From assembly GCA_021234155.1 (NCBI GenBank), contig JAJEKV010000193.1, positions 62,001 to 126,000 of the forward strand: a stretch of DNA of 64,000 bases, in the 5' to 3' direction. This document shows positions 53,935 to 64,000 of this stretch, piece by piece. Below the pieces are notes generated by a model. It was given only the letters and a program-made list of their open reading frames with translations. It did no database searches and was not told the DNA's origin. Origin of the DNA: Isoetes taiwanensis (taxonomy: Eukaryota; Streptophyta; Lycopodiopsida; Isoetales; Isoetaceae). Position 1 is the stretch's first letter, and the number at the start of each line of letters is the position of its first letter. The translations under genes and the position numbers were made by a program.

Positions 53935-55920
53935 AAATTACCCAAGAATGTTCACCTTTATCATGAGCAGTGGCAAAGTACCTGCACCATCATGTTCACC
54001 TTTACTATGAGCAGTGGCAAAGTAGTTCCACACTATTTTCCTTGTCATTCATTGTGAAGTACCTGCCTAAGAAAAAAAAAGGTTTTGCTGACTTGAATTG
54101 TGATGAGCAGCCATCACTCCAAACCCAATGCTTCTCATACTCTATTTCCTGTTCCTTAAGCCATGCAATATGCTTTTGTAGGCAGTGTTCCACAAATAAT
54201 GAGTCATGCACTTTATCATCAGAAATGTAAAAGTGAGTCTATTTTATGATCTTCCTACCATTGTTGAGTCTATTCCCTCGTCCGCTCCAATCTTACATTT
54301 CTTTTTTTCTTCTTTGGACCGGTCTTCTTCTTCTTCGCAGACAGAAGGAATATGAGCACTTTTGTCATGTCTATATGTTATGTGAACAAGTATAGAAACT
54401 TGTCTCATACGGTCATTGGTATGGGGCTCATTCTCGGATCTTGATGCTGTAATTTTCTGCAAAGTCAATAACAGATACAATTGTATCTTCTGGAAATGAT
54501 GACACACACTGTTTAAACTGATTGGCCTGCCAATGTGCTATGTAATTGTGTGGAACAAAATCTGATATTACCTTCTTCACATCCTCTTGAAACTCATTGG
54601 GACTTCTTTCCTTCTCAGACTAATCTTAAGACAGTTTGTACCTCAAAGCCTTTCTTGGATCCCTGAATTCTCTGTCCTGGTCCACAGGTTGCTTTTCAAA
54701 TGTCTTCCAAGTAACTAGTAATGAACCCGTGCCATCCATTTCCTGTGGACATTTTCTAATTCTATCCAACCCACATTTTTTACACGCCAACATCAAGCAG
54801 TTATGATCAAACCACTCCTCATCATCACATTTGCTGCAGACTACTTGTCTCCATAGATCACTGATGCACTTGATTGTATGCTTCTTGGCTGCACATTAAG
54901 GGCGAGCCACAAATATCACGTGGCGGTTTGCAATTGTCATGAACTCCACCCGATTTTCTCGTCGCTTCAATCCCTCGCATGATGTATTTCAAATTTCAAG
55001 TGGTAGATGCAAAAAAGCATGTATGCCTTTCACGATCCTCCTCACAAAAAACTCGGTTTCAACCTCTCAAAAGTCTGCAAATGCAATTTTGATATGAGGA
55101 TTCTCCTCTCTAAACCTGAGGTAGAATTGCAACCCTAGGAATCGTGGTGTGAATGCCAAATAAATGCTACATATAATGAACTCTACAATATAGGATGAAT
55201 ACTCACTTGGCTGACTTCAAGAAGGTGAATTGGATATTCTATCTTTATTCCTGTCTCTGATACATACCTCCTCACGTCTTTCTTGTATGGAGAAACTCTT
55301 GTATTTTCTGTCCAGAACTTGAGAACAGCTTCTTTGTTGTAATCTAATATGCTATCCATCCGCTTCCTCCTCCTGAACATTGACCAAGGTCCTTCCCCTT
55401 TGTTAGCTTGCACCCTTCTTTGAAAAGCATTTGAACTTGTTTTTCTAGGGATGCTGAGCAATCTGGCCACTTCTGTTTGATTCAATGGCTTGACACCATT
55501 TGTACCTGCTGCTGCCATTATCAGGATGGACTTCCTTGCACGAAGCATGTCATGATTCCTCTCATACTTATGTTCTTGCATTGTTTCCTTCAAATTCTTC
55601 ACCATTTGCTCGGCCATAGTAACCTACTTAGATTTCTTTATAGAAGCATTTGGTAAATCCCTTGCCCTCCAAAGAAGACTGTCAAGGATACGGCCTTTGT
55701 CATTGTCATCGACATTTGTACTAATTTGGTTGAATACTTCAAAAATTCCTCCTGAAATTTCTCTTATTCTGCGGTCACTCAGTCTCAATTTCTTATTCTT
55801 CTTTGAAGGGGAATTCTTCTTCATTGCTACCTTCTTTGCATACAATCTTTGCCTCTGATGTCTCTTCCTTGCTGCATCAATGGCTTTGTAAAGTGAACGG
55901 GGAGAGGAATTGGGTTTCAT
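53935..55920 (-). CDS. DDE-type transposase (copy B)
   Basis: Duplicate of the gene at 30230-32227 and better preserved in parts. From the ATG at 55920 the frame is open except for one TAG (55624-55626) through RKRHQRQRLYAKK, VARLLSIPRKTS, FWTENTRVSPYKKDVRRYVS to LLEVSQ at about 55210, followed by GTGAGT. The Cys-rich exon region (54700-55130) is damaged. KHIAWLKEQEIEYEKHWVW followed by SDGCSSQFKSAKPFFFLGRY is clear at 54170-54060, then FATAHSKGEHDGAG in the next frame near 53985. The transposon's left part, including the FCP1-like gene, is not in this copy, so it lacks a left TIR. Confidence 0.65.
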
Positions 55921-56203
55921 CTATCCCGGATTTCTGTGTATTGCAAAATTGGTGAGGGCAAATTGTTGAATTTCGGTTCAGGCAATTCTTAGAAACAATT
56001 AGTCCCTCCATTTTGCTTGAATTCAAGATGGGTAAGCCCGCCATCCACGAATATGGCGGGGCTCTGCATTCATGTTTCCGCACCATTCAAGCTCATGATT
56101 CTCTCAAATTTGTCATTTGACGGCCACCCTACATGTCAATTGATCAATCACGCACGTCGTGTTTAAAACACGCCGATTTTAAGCACTTGCTACCCAGTAC
56201 CGA

Positions 56204-56228
56204 TTTTGCACCCCTTTTGGTTTTCATG
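56204..56228 (-). repeat. Right TIR of the transposon (copy B)
   Basis: GATTTTGCACCCC followed by TTTTGGTTTTCATGG, as at 32513-32541. Confidence 0.7.
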
Positions 56229-56920
56229 GATCTATGATAAAAATTGATTCAATTCTATATTCATGTTATGTAGCGAAATGGTATGCTAGATGTTGTATCT
56301 AACTAGTGAATTGTAGACTAGATGTTGTATGTAACTAGTAATTTTATATTATAAAGTAAAAAAATTGACTTCTATAAGATTTTGAAATCTTTTGAAAGCA
56401 TCCTGATCTTCAAATTGTTGTTCATGATGCCTAGGGGTCAAAATAGTATCTACAATCTTTTCCTTATCGGACAACACCAACCTGCATAACTTTGTTGTTC
56501 TCCACTAGATGCCATACTTCTTTCTTCCGTGCAGTAGACATTGAACCCGTCAAATCCAAAAAACGTTTTTTATTGATTATGGAGGCTGCATGTTGCAATT
56601 GCTTTTTGAGTGCTCAATACTCCAATCTAAATTTTCATTTGACAATTGTTGCCTCATCTTGCTTGCTCTTTGTCGTTGCTTCTGCAAACGCCATTTCCGC
56701 CTCCTGTCTTCGTCATTAGTCATTGGATCACAAGAAGCCTGAACAAAAAATGGATGGAAAGAAAGAAACGAGATCTCTCTCCCTCGAGAAAGGGGGAATC
56801 AACCACCCCCCGATATTCTCGTTAATTTTGAATTTCCCTCTTCCCATAATACTAAACAAATGGTGCTAATTTGGGTGGACAAAAGGACACTAATTATGAG
56901 ACACCGTAACGTGCGAGGAC
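56229..56920. other. Transposon right flank (copy B)
   Basis: Duplicate of 32526-33228. The small basic frame of copy A is interrupted here (about 56390-56720). Confidence 0.7.
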
Positions 56921-57470
56921 CTGATGAGGTTTACCCGACGCCAAAAGATACAGAGTACAAAAGGGGAACAAGACACTCCTTTTTACCATGGGATGATGGT
57001 CTTGATAACATTAAAAAAAGATCATGAAAACATGTTAACCTTGTACGATCTATGTCATGAGCTATCGAGTATGGTATAATGTTGTAATGATAAGGTAATT
57101 GTTAATTGGCTTGCTAATAAAAGGAGTAAACATCTTCAACCAATAGACCATTGTTTTTAAATCCATCAAGTTAGGATGACTCTCTCTCGATAAAAGTTCA
57201 CAAGGTGGGTATAGTTTAGGAATTTGGAAAACGTGTCTCGAAAGTATAGTAGTATGTCACATAGTGACCCAAAACAGAACGGGAACATAGATGCTAACGT
57301 CGAAACATGAATGAGAATATAGACCCAAAAGTCAGAACACAAATGGACAACACTCTCATTTTTAAATTTCAAAAATGTTTTTGGCGTTCCCTTTAAGAAA
57401 TGTCATAGACCACTTGAAATAGAAAAGTAACATATGGGACAAATTTAAAACACAAGATTATATATACACG
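56921..57470 (+). pseudogene. PGG 3' fragment (seventh, copy B)
   Basis: Duplicate of 33229-33780: the last roughly 35 codons (stop at 57025-57027) plus 3' flank. Confidence 0.9.
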
Positions 57471-59343
57471 AAACTTATCGTGGTGGCCAAGGCCGCTGCG
57501 AACGTTTCTCTTCTCCTTGGCCACCATGAACATTTCTCTTTTCCAGCCTTTTGTGTAATTCAAGAATATGTGGGACTTGGACCCACACTGCTGCCATATG
57601 GTTTCGTACATGTATGATAGGTGGGTGTTACGCGAACATTTCTCTCATGTTCCAGAACATACAGGATTTGGACCTGCATTTTTTTTTTCCAAAAGGAAAA
57701 ATGTGTGATTTGCATGCTCCCTTGCAATCTAATTTTCTCCTCAAAAAATTGTTGATAGAAGTTATTTCCATCGTTTGCAACTGAAGCCTCTGAATAACAA
57801 TTTGCTTGAAAGAGCACGCGATGTGATGTGTACATACACCTCATGTTGAGTACAAAACTTGCATGTCAATTTTATAATAGCTATGAGATAAAAGGAAAGA
57901 CTACATTTGTCAAATTTTGAAGATTTAAGCTATTTTTTGAGGATCTAGAAGTGCCACAATACGAACAATGTTATATACATGCATCAGGCATTACAGTTGT
58001 AGTGTTGCATTGATACAAAGGTCGGCATTGCAGTTGTAGTGTTGCATTGATACAAAGGTAGGCAACCCGAAGGAATTCCACAGTCTTGCTAGCATACAAT
58101 TTGCAGATAATGTCCATTTCAAGTGATACATGTAAAACCATCTTGGATGAAGTAGGTAGAACGGAGGAGGTCTTTCTGCCCTATTCTTCAAGTGATACGT
58201 GTAAAACCATCTTGGATGAAGTAGGTAGAATGGAGGAGGTGTTTACGCTCTATTCTACCTACTTCCATTGACTTTGTCCACCATCATTTATCGAGGCTCT
58301 TTGCTGATTTAGCAATTTTAGGAGGGATCTCACTCTTCATATTCAACTTTATCATTCTTCCAAGTGCCATGTCATATCAATTATCAATTATTTTCCCTAG
58401 CCTTTCTTTCAATTTTTATCTATACATATCATGGTTATGAAAGCAATGAAAAACAACATGTGATGACCTTTTAAACACATGAATATATTGCAAACAATAT
58501 TTCAATATTTCATGGTCTGATCTATAATAACCGAGGCATTATAGAAGCCTTAGGCTCATCTATTCGAAGTTTGAATTACAATATTATATCCGCACATTAT
58601 GACCACTTGTTCTTATGCTAGCAAAGAACTTAAATGTATTTTGCGTAAATCAAATAGCATGATTTAAATAGTCTGTAAAACCTGGAGCTAAAAATGCTCA
58701 ATCAAAATGGACTGACATGGTTTTGCTTATTGTATATGCTGAGAGAAAATTTGCCACAATCTTAAGCATTTGCATCACTGGGATTGTGTCACTGGGATAG
58801 AGTATTGAGGCCACCATAAAGAGATTTCACTTCCCCAGAAGTCTTCACTAGCCAATAGTGAATATTCTGCTCCTACAAGGTTCAGAACAATTGCTTTCAT
58901 AACTTAATGTCTTTGATTATGAGTCTTCAATCACCACAAAAACCATGTAAATGATTCGTGGCAACAGAGTCCGGACTGTCAAAGGAAAAGACTAGGTTTA
59001 AACACAAAGGATTACTTTAGAAGCACACAAAAAATGCTATCTTTGGTCTTCCCCTGATTACGGATCTACATCAAGTCCATCAGTACATGAAATGCATTGC
59101 CATCCTCACTTGCTTGGTAAAAATCGTTCGATGCCAACACCAAATCTAGCAACCCCAAAATGGCTATTATAGCTAAGCAATCCTGAAGATAAAGCCGCAA
59201 AATCGGAAGTCTTTCTTCTGTGTTCTGCAAGTTAAAAAACAACAAATGAAAATTTCTTCACATATTGAAGAACGGGCTTATCCACAAAATGCTAGTTGCT
59301 CCGGAAGTAAAAACCTCAGTGTCAAAGCCAAAAATGGGATCGC
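57471..59343. other. Unassigned sequence (copy B of 33781-35640)
   Basis: Same hairpin, 37-bp pair (57990-58063) and 69-bp pair (about 58119-58256). No gene. Confidence 0.5.
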
Positions 59344-59399
59344 ATAACCAATTGCATAATTTCTTGCTGGTTATATGCACAAAACAAAATCAAATAAAG

Positions 59400-60240
59400 G
59401 ATTTTCAGCACATAACCCGGCTACTTCTATCATCTATGATCTCCACGGTAGCATTTGCGCATCCATACCCGGACTATCGCCTACCATCACAAATGGCCCT
59501 GATTAACATGTATGCTAAATGTGATAGCCTGCATGATGCGCCAAAAGTATTTGACCAAATGCATCAACGCAATGTTGTGATCTGGAACATGAATTTGGTA
59601 TGGAGGCACTGGATTTGTTTCAGCAATGATATCGCAGGCTGCAGGGTCTGAAGCCCGACAATATCACATTTGTCTATATTTTATATGCATGTAGTCATGC
59701 AGGCCTTGTTGATAAGGGACAATGCTATTTCGATGCAATGGTCAAAGATTATGACATCATACCGACAACTGAACATTATGGCTGCATGGTTGATCTTTTG
59801 GGTCGTGCAAGACAGTTGGAAGAGGCGCATGCCTTCATTAGGAATACAGCTTATGAAGATATAGCTGTTGTATGAATGGCTCTCCTAGCTGCTTGTAGGA
59901 TTCATGGTGATGTTAAAAGAAGTGGGATTGCTGCAGAACAGGTCCTCAAGTTGGACCCAGATATGCTAGAGCTGGTAGATGGGTGGATGTTGCACGTATT
60001 AGAAAGAGACATAAAGAAGGAACCGGGGTGCAGTTCAATTGAGATTGGTAATCAGGTTCATACCTTTCTAATTGGTATATCTCCCATCCAATGAAGGAAG
60101 CTATCTATGCGAGGCTGAAACTTTTGAATAGGTAATTAGATGTGTGTGGGTATGTGCCTGATACGTCATCAGTCTTGCATAATCTGGATGAGGAGACCAA
60201 AGAAACGTTGCTTGGTTATCATATTGAGAAACTGGCATGA
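59400..60240 (+). pseudogene. PPR-DYW protein pseudogene (copy B)
   Basis: Same truncated gene as 35700-36543. Here the E-motif region reads KKEPGCSSIEIGNQVHTFLI, the standard PPR-DYW sequence, where copy A has APSIEIGNRFI. The difference lies at two CAG sites, so copy B shows the better base calls. Confidence 0.85.
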
Positions 60241-60825
60241 GTCTGCAGACCCTGCGATCACCATAGCAAATCAACAGCAAACCTATAGGTTTCTCAAGAA
60301 AAAACATGGCAAGCAAACATGTATTGTTGTAGCTTCGCTATGGAGTTTTGATGAGTCTGGCAATATTCATTTAAGTTGGACTTCGCTTTTTGGCACCTCA
60401 AATAACCAGGAAGTGGTCTGGGATCATGGTTTTGCGAAAGAAAGCAAAGCAAGGGATTTCTTGCAGAGCAAAAAAGAAAGGGGAAGATCCAAATCTGCAG
60501 TAGCTTTTGGATTGCAGTGACAGATTGCTGTTTCTTCACCATTGGCGACCTCCTGCATTAGTACCAGAGCTATGGCAGCGATTTGTGAGAGCGGATTTTG
60601 CCCGAATGGGGCAGAGGAAGTGAAAAGCAAAGCATTCGACGGAGCAGATTCATTCAAAGTAGATAAGAACAAAAACGTGGCATCCCTACGTTTTTTCTTT
60701 TTTCTTGAATTTAGCAAAACCAAAATTAATAGACGTGTCAAGCGATGGGCTCTTCTCAGCCCTGAAATATTAGACACCCATTTTTTTTAAGAATAAAATA
60801 TACTGCTTTACATAGGTAGTGATGG
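60241..60825. other. Unassigned spacer (copy B)
   Basis: Duplicate of 36544-37123, no gene recognised. Confidence 0.4.
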
Positions 60826-61102
60826 TATACAAGTAGTGGGCTTTTTGTGCTCTTTCTTATATTGGGTCCTATAGACCTTTTGGTTTTCATGGACGATAAA
60901 AATTGATTCAATTCTATATTCATGTTATGTAACGAAATGGTACGCTAGATGTTGTATGTAACTAGTAAAATGTAGACTAGATGTTGTAGTAATTTTATAT
61001 TATATAAAGTAAAAAAATTGACTTTTATAAGATTTTGAAATCTTTTGAAAGCATCGAGATCTTCAAATTGTTGTTCATGGTGTCTAGGGGGTCAAAATAG
61101 TC
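60826..61102. repeat. Unoccupied transposon target site (copy B)
   Basis: Duplicate of 37124-37400, reading GACCTTTTGGTTTTC without insertion. Confidence 0.85.
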
Positions 61103-61647
61103 TCTTATTGCAATGGTAGCTGAAGGACTTGAAGGTTTTGGCGACTTAGGAAGGTATTATGAGGCAACGCTTGAAGATATTCAAATTCGAAGTTCAGAAA
61201 TTTAAGTTTGGAGAGTTTTTATTGCTAGATATCCATGTTGGATTTACAAAGAAATGAGCACAACAGTCATTGGAATTGTCCCAATATACTTAATGGGATG
61301 TTTTCATCTTGCAATTGGGGCTCTCGATGGGAGGATATTCCTCCTTTATGCGGATCAAGGGCCCTCTCGTTTTTGCGAGCCCACGACCCATACAAATTTC
61401 AAAGGTGCGAAATTCACACACATCATTGACGTTATGTGAACCAAAATTGCTATGGACAATAGCCATATTCATATATTCATATTTGATTGTCACAATTACA
61501 TTGTTGTTTCACCATAACAGTCAATCCAAAATCTCGAACTGCTTGAATGAATAAATCAATCCTGCACAATCTCTAATCAATCTCGAATCTCGAATCCATC
61601 TACGCAACTAGATCTACCCCGCCATAACAGATGGTCATTTTACACCA

Positions 61648-61699
61648 GGGCTGGAGGATTTGAACCTCCAGGCCATGTCGGCCTCACCAGAACCCTACC
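61648..61699 (-). other. tRNA-like T-arm module 1 (copy B)
   Basis: Same stem-loop and A-box-like TGGTGAGGCC as 37953-38003. Confidence 0.5.
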
Positions 61700-61982
61700 T
61701 ATCCTGCATAAATGCATACATCTTACAAGCAAGCGGCAAAAAAACCGAAGCATTGGATGCATAAATGCAAGTGGCGAAGATACAAGCAAGCCGACATGCC
61801 ACGACCATGATTAGTCTTTGCTCATGATTAATGCAAGCCAGACAAATTACTGGCGCTCATGATTCAGACCATAACCGATGGCCTCGTCGCCATAGCATCG
61901 TGGAAGGAATTGCGGTGGATAAAAACTATCTTTGCGCTCCTAAGCGGCCCGACACGCATAAAAAAAAAAACCAAGCAACCAC

Positions 61983-62030
61983 GGGCTGGAGGATTCGAAC
62001 CTCCAGGCCCGAACGGCCTCACCAGAGCCC
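61983..62030 (-). other. tRNA-like T-arm module 2 (copy B)
   Basis: Same as 38286-38333, with canonical GGTTCGAATCC. Confidence 0.5.
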
Positions 62031-63094
62031 ATTTTCATGATTACAATCCGTTCAATACATTCTCCCACATTAAAGCCATCAAATATCTGCCACAACTCCT
62101 CCGATTTCGGGCGGGGAAAATCGTGGGCTCTGATTCCGACCATGGTAGGAACCCTTGTTTCAACCGGTTTCGGGCATTTGCTGCCTCTTGTACAAGGGCG
62201 GCCGCCCTATCGAGAAATCTAAGTTTTGCAAATCTCTAGAGCCCCGACTTGTTTCTCTTCAAAAACCCGATGTCCCACATTCTCGACACACCACCGCCCT
62301 CTCCCCCAAATCGAGAAAAAATAACCATGAAGCCCCTCCGGCTCCATAATCCACCCTCCGATCCACCTTTGGGATCCGCTGCCGCCCTCTCCGCCTAAAT
62401 GTCCTCTGCCTCTGCTCCGCTACCCTTGCCAAAAAAAGAAGGGAGCATCCCTTCTCATCCACGCTCTAAAAAAAACGCCTCCAATTTTTTTTTTCCTTCT
62501 CAACCTTTCCAAAGATAACTTATTTAAAAATCCAAAAAAGCAACATGACCTCTAAAGGACATTAAGCTCCTCAAATATGGCAATATATACGGTTTTCTAT
62601 ACAATACAGTACCAGAATCATAGTTCCCACCGTTGCGAGAATACCCTCCCCAAATACCAAACAAATTGGGCAAACTTAATGGGAAAATATGCAAAACCAT
62701 AATTTCTTGTCAAAGCACTTGTAATGAATATAAGCTTTTGCCTGAAAAGTACACATCAAGTAATTGCTGTGGAACCAAATCTGATCAAGAAGTACCAATC
62801 TAAGGTACGGGGCATTTAGATTAACAACTGCGAAAAACTTCTTGCAATCTTCTATTTTCATGTAGTCTTCATTATACGTGTTGTGCGTGTGTGAGAGAGA
62901 GAGAAATATGAGTATTTAATATGTCTGTGAGACCTCGAGATCTATAAGACATCCCGTAAGTACATCAACTATACAACCATTCATCTAATGCATCCTCAGA
63001 TGGAAATGCATTAGCCCCTCCCTCATCTAACTCACTTTCGGTTCAACTATATTTAATATCTTAAGTTTTTTCTCTCTACAATCCATTACATCCT
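62031..63094. other. Unassigned sequence (copy B)
   Basis: Duplicate of 38334-39390, including the weak LINE-tail relic (62860-63209). Confidence 0.4.
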
Positions 63095-63888
63095 CTACAT
63101 ATTCTAAACGAGGTGCATCCTGGACAACCACAATCGTCGGGTTCATCGATCCTACGACCCAGATCGTATGTTGGGGCCTCTGGGCACCTCTTATTTCACT
63201 TATAGTCATTTATGATTGGAGGTGCCTATGATTTTGAAATATGAAATACGATTTCACCTAAGGTTTTGAGGGAATATCGAACCTCTATACGACTTTGCCT
63301 AAGACTTTACAATATGAAATACGCGGCTAGAACCTCTACCAAAATAACTCAATGTCCTAATAAGACTACTTTAACCAATGTACCCAGTGAGCTAACGTGA
63401 TTATTTTTTATCTTGAATCTATATTATTTTTTATCTTGAATCTATATATTTTTTTTTATAACAACCCATTCAATTGTTTTAGGAATATATGGTCTATGGT
63501 TTCAGGAATTGTTATTTTTACATCCATATAAAATCCTCTTGGAACCCTTTGTTATTTTGCTACATATTCTAAATGAGGTGCATTCTGAACAACCACAGTT
63601 GTCGAATTCGTCGATCCTAAGACCCAGATCGTATGTTGGGGCCTCTGGGCACCTCTCATTTCGCTTATAGTCATTTATGATTGGTGGCACCTATGGTTTT
63701 GAAATATGAACTACGATTTCGCCTAAGGTTTTGAGGGAATATCGAACCTCTATACGACTGTGCCTAAGATTTTAGAATATGAAATATGGGGGCTCGGACC
63801 TCTACCAAAATAACTCAATGTCCTAATAAGACAACTTTAACCAATGTACCCAGTGAGCTAACATGATTATTTTTTATCTTGAATCTAT

Positions 63889-63925
<37 letters not shown>

Positions 63926-64000
63926 CAATTCATTCAATTGTTTTAGGAATATATGCTCATGATTTCAGGAATTGTTATTTTTACAACCATATCAAATCCC
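63095..64000. repeat. 466-bp tandem repeat (copy B)
   Basis: Units start at 63095 and 63560 and run to the window edge. The T run near 63891-63921 is slightly longer than in copy A. Confidence 0.85.

Larger units (their letters stand above)
53130..64000. repeat. Large segmental duplication, copy B
   Basis: Near-identical to 29425-40298, continuing off the right edge. It starts within the transposon interior, directly after the gag fragment. Local microhomology GGGCT…CTACTTTGAATG is present at both left junctions. Confidence 0.95.

Overview
The window is nuclear DNA of a land plant from a repeat-dominated region. Evidence: ankyrin-PGG membrane-protein exons, a PPR-DYW (organelle RNA editing) pseudogene, a 14-3-3 fragment, Helitrons with the plant-type hairpin+CTAG end, a CACTA terminus, non-LTR elements and a Ty3/gypsy gag with an initiator-Met-like primer site. 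From memory, the transposase family (FWTENTRVSP, WSDGCSSQFKS, SKGEHDGAG) is common in ferns, lycophytes and bryophytes, so a seed-free plant is my best guess, but species is not determined. No intact housekeeping gene is visible; almost everything is mobile DNA or debris.

Layout. 1-1110: minus-strand transposase relic running off the left edge. 1350-23650: tandem array of five ankyrin-PGG units. Copy 1 (1556-2818) has an open last-exon frame; copies 2-5 are damaged. Each sits between a Helitron-like 3' terminus on its left and a possible Helitron 5' terminus on its right, so the exon was probably captured. Copies 1 and 2 share a 5'-truncated LINE whose empty site survives in copies 3 and 4. 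A 6.7-kb Helitron (4894-11618) lies at the junction of units 1 and 2; three other unit junctions keep its empty A|T site. It carries a broken 14-3-3 exon, a MITE, and a second Helitron made largely of a 1.7-kb polypyrimidine tract.

23657-32525: the most interesting object, a candidate 8.9-kb DNA transposon bounded by GGGTGYAAAATCG inverted repeats. A related empty site lies at 37178-37184. It holds a plus-strand gene with an FCP1/HAD-phosphatase-like domain, a two-exon acidic-protein gene and a minus-strand DDE-type transposase gene converging on the first. 33229-33780: sixth PGG fragment (3' end only), followed by a PPR-DYW pseudogene, tRNA-like T-arm modules and a 466-bp tandem repeat.

29425-40298 and 53130-64000 are two near-identical copies of one large segment. 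Its left breakpoint cuts the transposon and, in the second copy, abuts a gypsy gag gene. Between them (40.3-53.1 kb) lie a 691-bp TIR element, two LINE remnants (one nearly complete but lacking its YADD box) and the 5' part of the gypsy element.

Caution on frames: differences between the duplicate copies cluster at CAG/CTG trinucleotides. This looks like base-calling error at methylated CHG sites, so several apparent frameshifts may not be real.
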